Shown here: one piece after another, positions 8,301 through 8,534 of the stretch
Layout: the number at the start of each line of letters is the position of its first letter
Numbering within the stretch: the stretch's first letter is position 1
Assembly: GCA_046723645.1 (NCBI GenBank)
Contig: JBKOUY010000018.1
Location: forward strand, 1 to 8,534
DNA: 8,534 bases
Reading direction: 5' to 3'
From: DASQUK01 sp046723645
Lineage (GTDB): Bacteria; Actinomycetota; Acidimicrobiia; Acidimicrobiales; VFJN01
Notes under the pieces: model-generated
What the model saw: only the letters and a program-made list of their open reading frames with translations
What the model was told of the DNA's origin: nothing
Databases searched by the model: none
Made by a program: the position numbers and the translations under genes

Positions 8301-8487
8301 CCCCGTCGGTGAGCAGCCCCAGCGTTCCGCCGGCCAGCGCCCGCCGAGCCGTCACGCCGACGTGGTTGGCGGGCACGATCACCGTGACGGGCGCCAGCGG
8401 ATCACCCTGCTTCGCAGCCGCGATCGCGTGCCGCAACGCCACGAGGGCGGGGCGTCCGTAGGCGGTGCCCACGACGTCATGGACCAT
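5377..8487 (-). CDS. AddB-like subunit: inactive SF1 helicase fold plus RecB-type PD-(D/E)XK nuclease
   Basis: Complete 1036-aa protein, predicted to be the AddB-like partner of the next gene's AddA-like helicase-nuclease in a cytoplasmic DNA-end-processing complex. The N-terminus has the position and spacing of a P-loop but reads GTAYGRPA (residues 7-14), lacking the Lys-Thr of Walker A, so ATP hydrolysis is unlikely. Residues 290-340 (ILFGTREPYGRLVHEHL) and 553-571 (ending GMAEGTLPA) resemble remnants of UvrD-like C-terminal motifs. The nuclease domain spans about 720-1005: His764 (SLVHE), Glu853, Asp885 (AADRVDV), the core Asp899-Tyr-Lys901 (VMDYKTG) and Gln924-x3-Tyr928, so it looks active. 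In AddB this nuclease cuts the 5'-ended strand. Cys730, Cys1001 and Cys1004 match the AddB Fe-S ligands, but the expected fourth (C-x5-C, residue 1010) is Gly. It is somewhat shorter than Bacillus AddB (about 1166 aa). First gene of the operon; the ATG is supported by a promoter placed for a leaderless mRNA, and the stop overlaps the next start. The family assignment is strong; strict AddB orthology is inferred. Confidence 0.9.
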   Translation of the reverse strand: MVHDVVGTAYGRPALVALRHAIAAAKQGDPLAPVTVIVPANHVGVTARRALAGGTLGLLTDGGVGVAAVTFLTVYRLAELLGAARLATLRRRPVSTPVLAAALRKALRRDPGLFAPVAEHPATEAALVAAFGELSDVSDGGLEALAGAGRRAGDVVRLCKEARALLSDGWYDEADLTEAAVEAVRSEPARVGRELGHVVVHLPQDLLQRQARLVTAVAEVCPTAAVVGVTGAEGADAGVWRSLTRLGTGQPAADAVPPPQPGDTRVLTASDADDEVRAAVRAVVDAARGGTPLERIAILFGTREPYGRLVHEHLEAAGIPRNGAAVRPLAGSVVGRSLLDLLALPDHDFRRADVVSLLGRSAAAQGRARRAPVAEWQRVSRQAGVVAGRDQWSERLERLAAELDRRASDIEVAGTDPFDESGAERRREAFERMQRRAQRVRDLAAIVVGLIDDITDAAAGPQPWSTRVRWLQRLAGRLVGDARGRGDWPPGEQRAADRVEAALERLASLDGIDDPPSLDVFRRTLELELDADLGRVGRFGEGVLVGPLSFGVGLDLDLVIVLGMAEGTLPAAVHDDSLLPDAERRLALGELPLRRDRVGREQRRLLAALAAADRRLLCAPRGDLRSSSERVPSRWLAGLPAWSGADGRGPEHVPSFAHAVTHTSFPATEQEYRLRAGAGDDPVVEAGSRVVWARRSRDFTRFDGNLAGIVVPSPLDDVVSSTRLESWAECPFAYFVSHLLQVEPVEDPAQLLTISAWDRGSLVHEILQSFVDDVLARPLDRRPVPDRPWSPTDHARMRELAERVCDDYEARGLTGRPVFWRRERAQILALADRFLTDDDTHRRRDGTHPVAAELRFGYGDDASGPGPVVVPLPDGRGLRFRGAADRVDVGDDGTVHVMDYKTGKSDDFRHLGPDNPDERGTKLQLPVYGLAARQFVGRADAPVQAHYWFISEREGFKRIGYAVDEQVLARVGTTLATIVDGIERGAFPARPDVSYSPWVTCPYCDPDGLGVADLRREWERKRDDPAIAAYAGMAEP

Positions 8488-8493
8488 GTCGCC

Positions 8494-8522
8494 AGGCTAT
8501 GCACGGGGTGTGACAGTGTCGG
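8494..8522 (-). promoter_or_regulatory. Predicted promoter of the operon, placed for leaderless transcription
   Basis: Read on the minus strand, a -35-like CCGACA (8522-8517) is followed after 17 bases by a -10-like TAGCCT (8499-8494), which fits the actinobacterial TANNNT pattern. Six bases separate the -10 from the A of the ATG at 8487, the usual distance to a transcription start, so the mRNA would begin at or next to the start codon. No Shine-Dalgarno-like purine run is seen before that ATG, which agrees with a leaderless message, a common arrangement in actinomycetes. The -35 match is only partial (4 of 6) and the call is by eye. I see no actinobacterial LexA box (CGAAC-N4-GTTCG type) here. 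Confidence 0.45.
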
Positions 8523-8534
8523 TCGTAGACCGAC
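8518..8534. repeat. Perfect 7-bp inverted repeat with 3-base spacer, possible operator
   Basis: The sequence GTCGGTC-GTA-GACCGAC is a perfect inverted repeat at the extreme right edge of the window; it could extend outside. It overlaps the predicted -35 element of the operon, so a repressor or activator dimer bound here could control transcription. It could instead be a hairpin belonging to a gene outside the window. No T-run follows it on the minus strand, so a terminator for an upstream minus-strand gene is not supported; the plus-strand continuation is not visible. Confidence 0.5.

Noticed and set aside
1..8534. A possible new anti-phage defence system or mobile island.
   Set aside because: All three proteins belong to known DNA-repair families, composition is uniform across the window, and no integrase, transposase, toxin, effector or terminal repeat is visible. 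AddAB-like complexes do degrade phage DNA in known cases, but nothing here marks a dedicated defence locus.
8518..8534. The inverted repeat as an intrinsic terminator of an upstream minus-strand gene.
   Set aside because: No T-rich tract follows it on the minus strand and it overlaps a promoter-like sequence; the plus-strand side cannot be assessed because the window ends.
8488..8534. An SOS (LexA) box before the operon.
   Set aside because: No match to the actinobacterial LexA pattern of CGAAC and GTTCG half-sites was seen in the visible 47 bases, although one could lie beyond the window.

Overview
The window is a very GC-rich (by eye above 70% G+C), fully coding stretch. Codon third positions are strongly biased to G/C, and two of the three genes start with GTG. 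This points to an actinomycete-type bacterium. My best guess is a member of Actinomycetota outside the classical Mycobacterium/Streptomyces group, perhaps an Acidimicrobiia-like lineage; this is inferred from composition and protein style only, not from a marker gene.

All three genes lie on the minus strand and read from right to left as one tight operon. (1) Positions 8487-5377 encode a 1036-aa AddB-like protein: a degenerate superfamily 1 helicase fold without a usable Walker A motif, followed by an intact RecB-type PD-(D/E)XK nuclease domain. (2) Positions 5380-1823 encode a 1185-aa AddA/RecB-type UvrD-family helicase-nuclease with all helicase motifs and an intact nuclease centre. (3) Positions 1826-1 encode the first 608 residues of a DinG/XPD-family helicase with a four-cysteine iron-sulfur motif; the gene runs off the left edge. 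Both junctions are 4-base GTGA overlaps, so the genes are probably translationally coupled. The 47 bases at the right edge hold a plausible promoter for a leaderless transcript and a perfect 7-bp inverted repeat overlapping its -35 element.

Functionally, the first two proteins look like the two subunits of an AddAB-type helicase-nuclease. In known systems this complex binds a double-strand DNA end, unwinds it, and degrades both strands to produce a 3' overhang for RecA. The DinG-like 5'-3' helicase would add an activity for clearing R-loops, D-loops or other structures. I see a DNA double-strand-break processing operon rather than a new defence system or mobile element. The most notable details are the apparent loss of one of the four AddB-type Fe-S ligands, the dead P-loop in the same protein, the coupling of a DinG-type helicase to an AddAB-like pair, and the inverted repeat at the promoter. 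There are no RNA genes, CRISPR arrays, insertion sequences or long intergenic gaps in the window.
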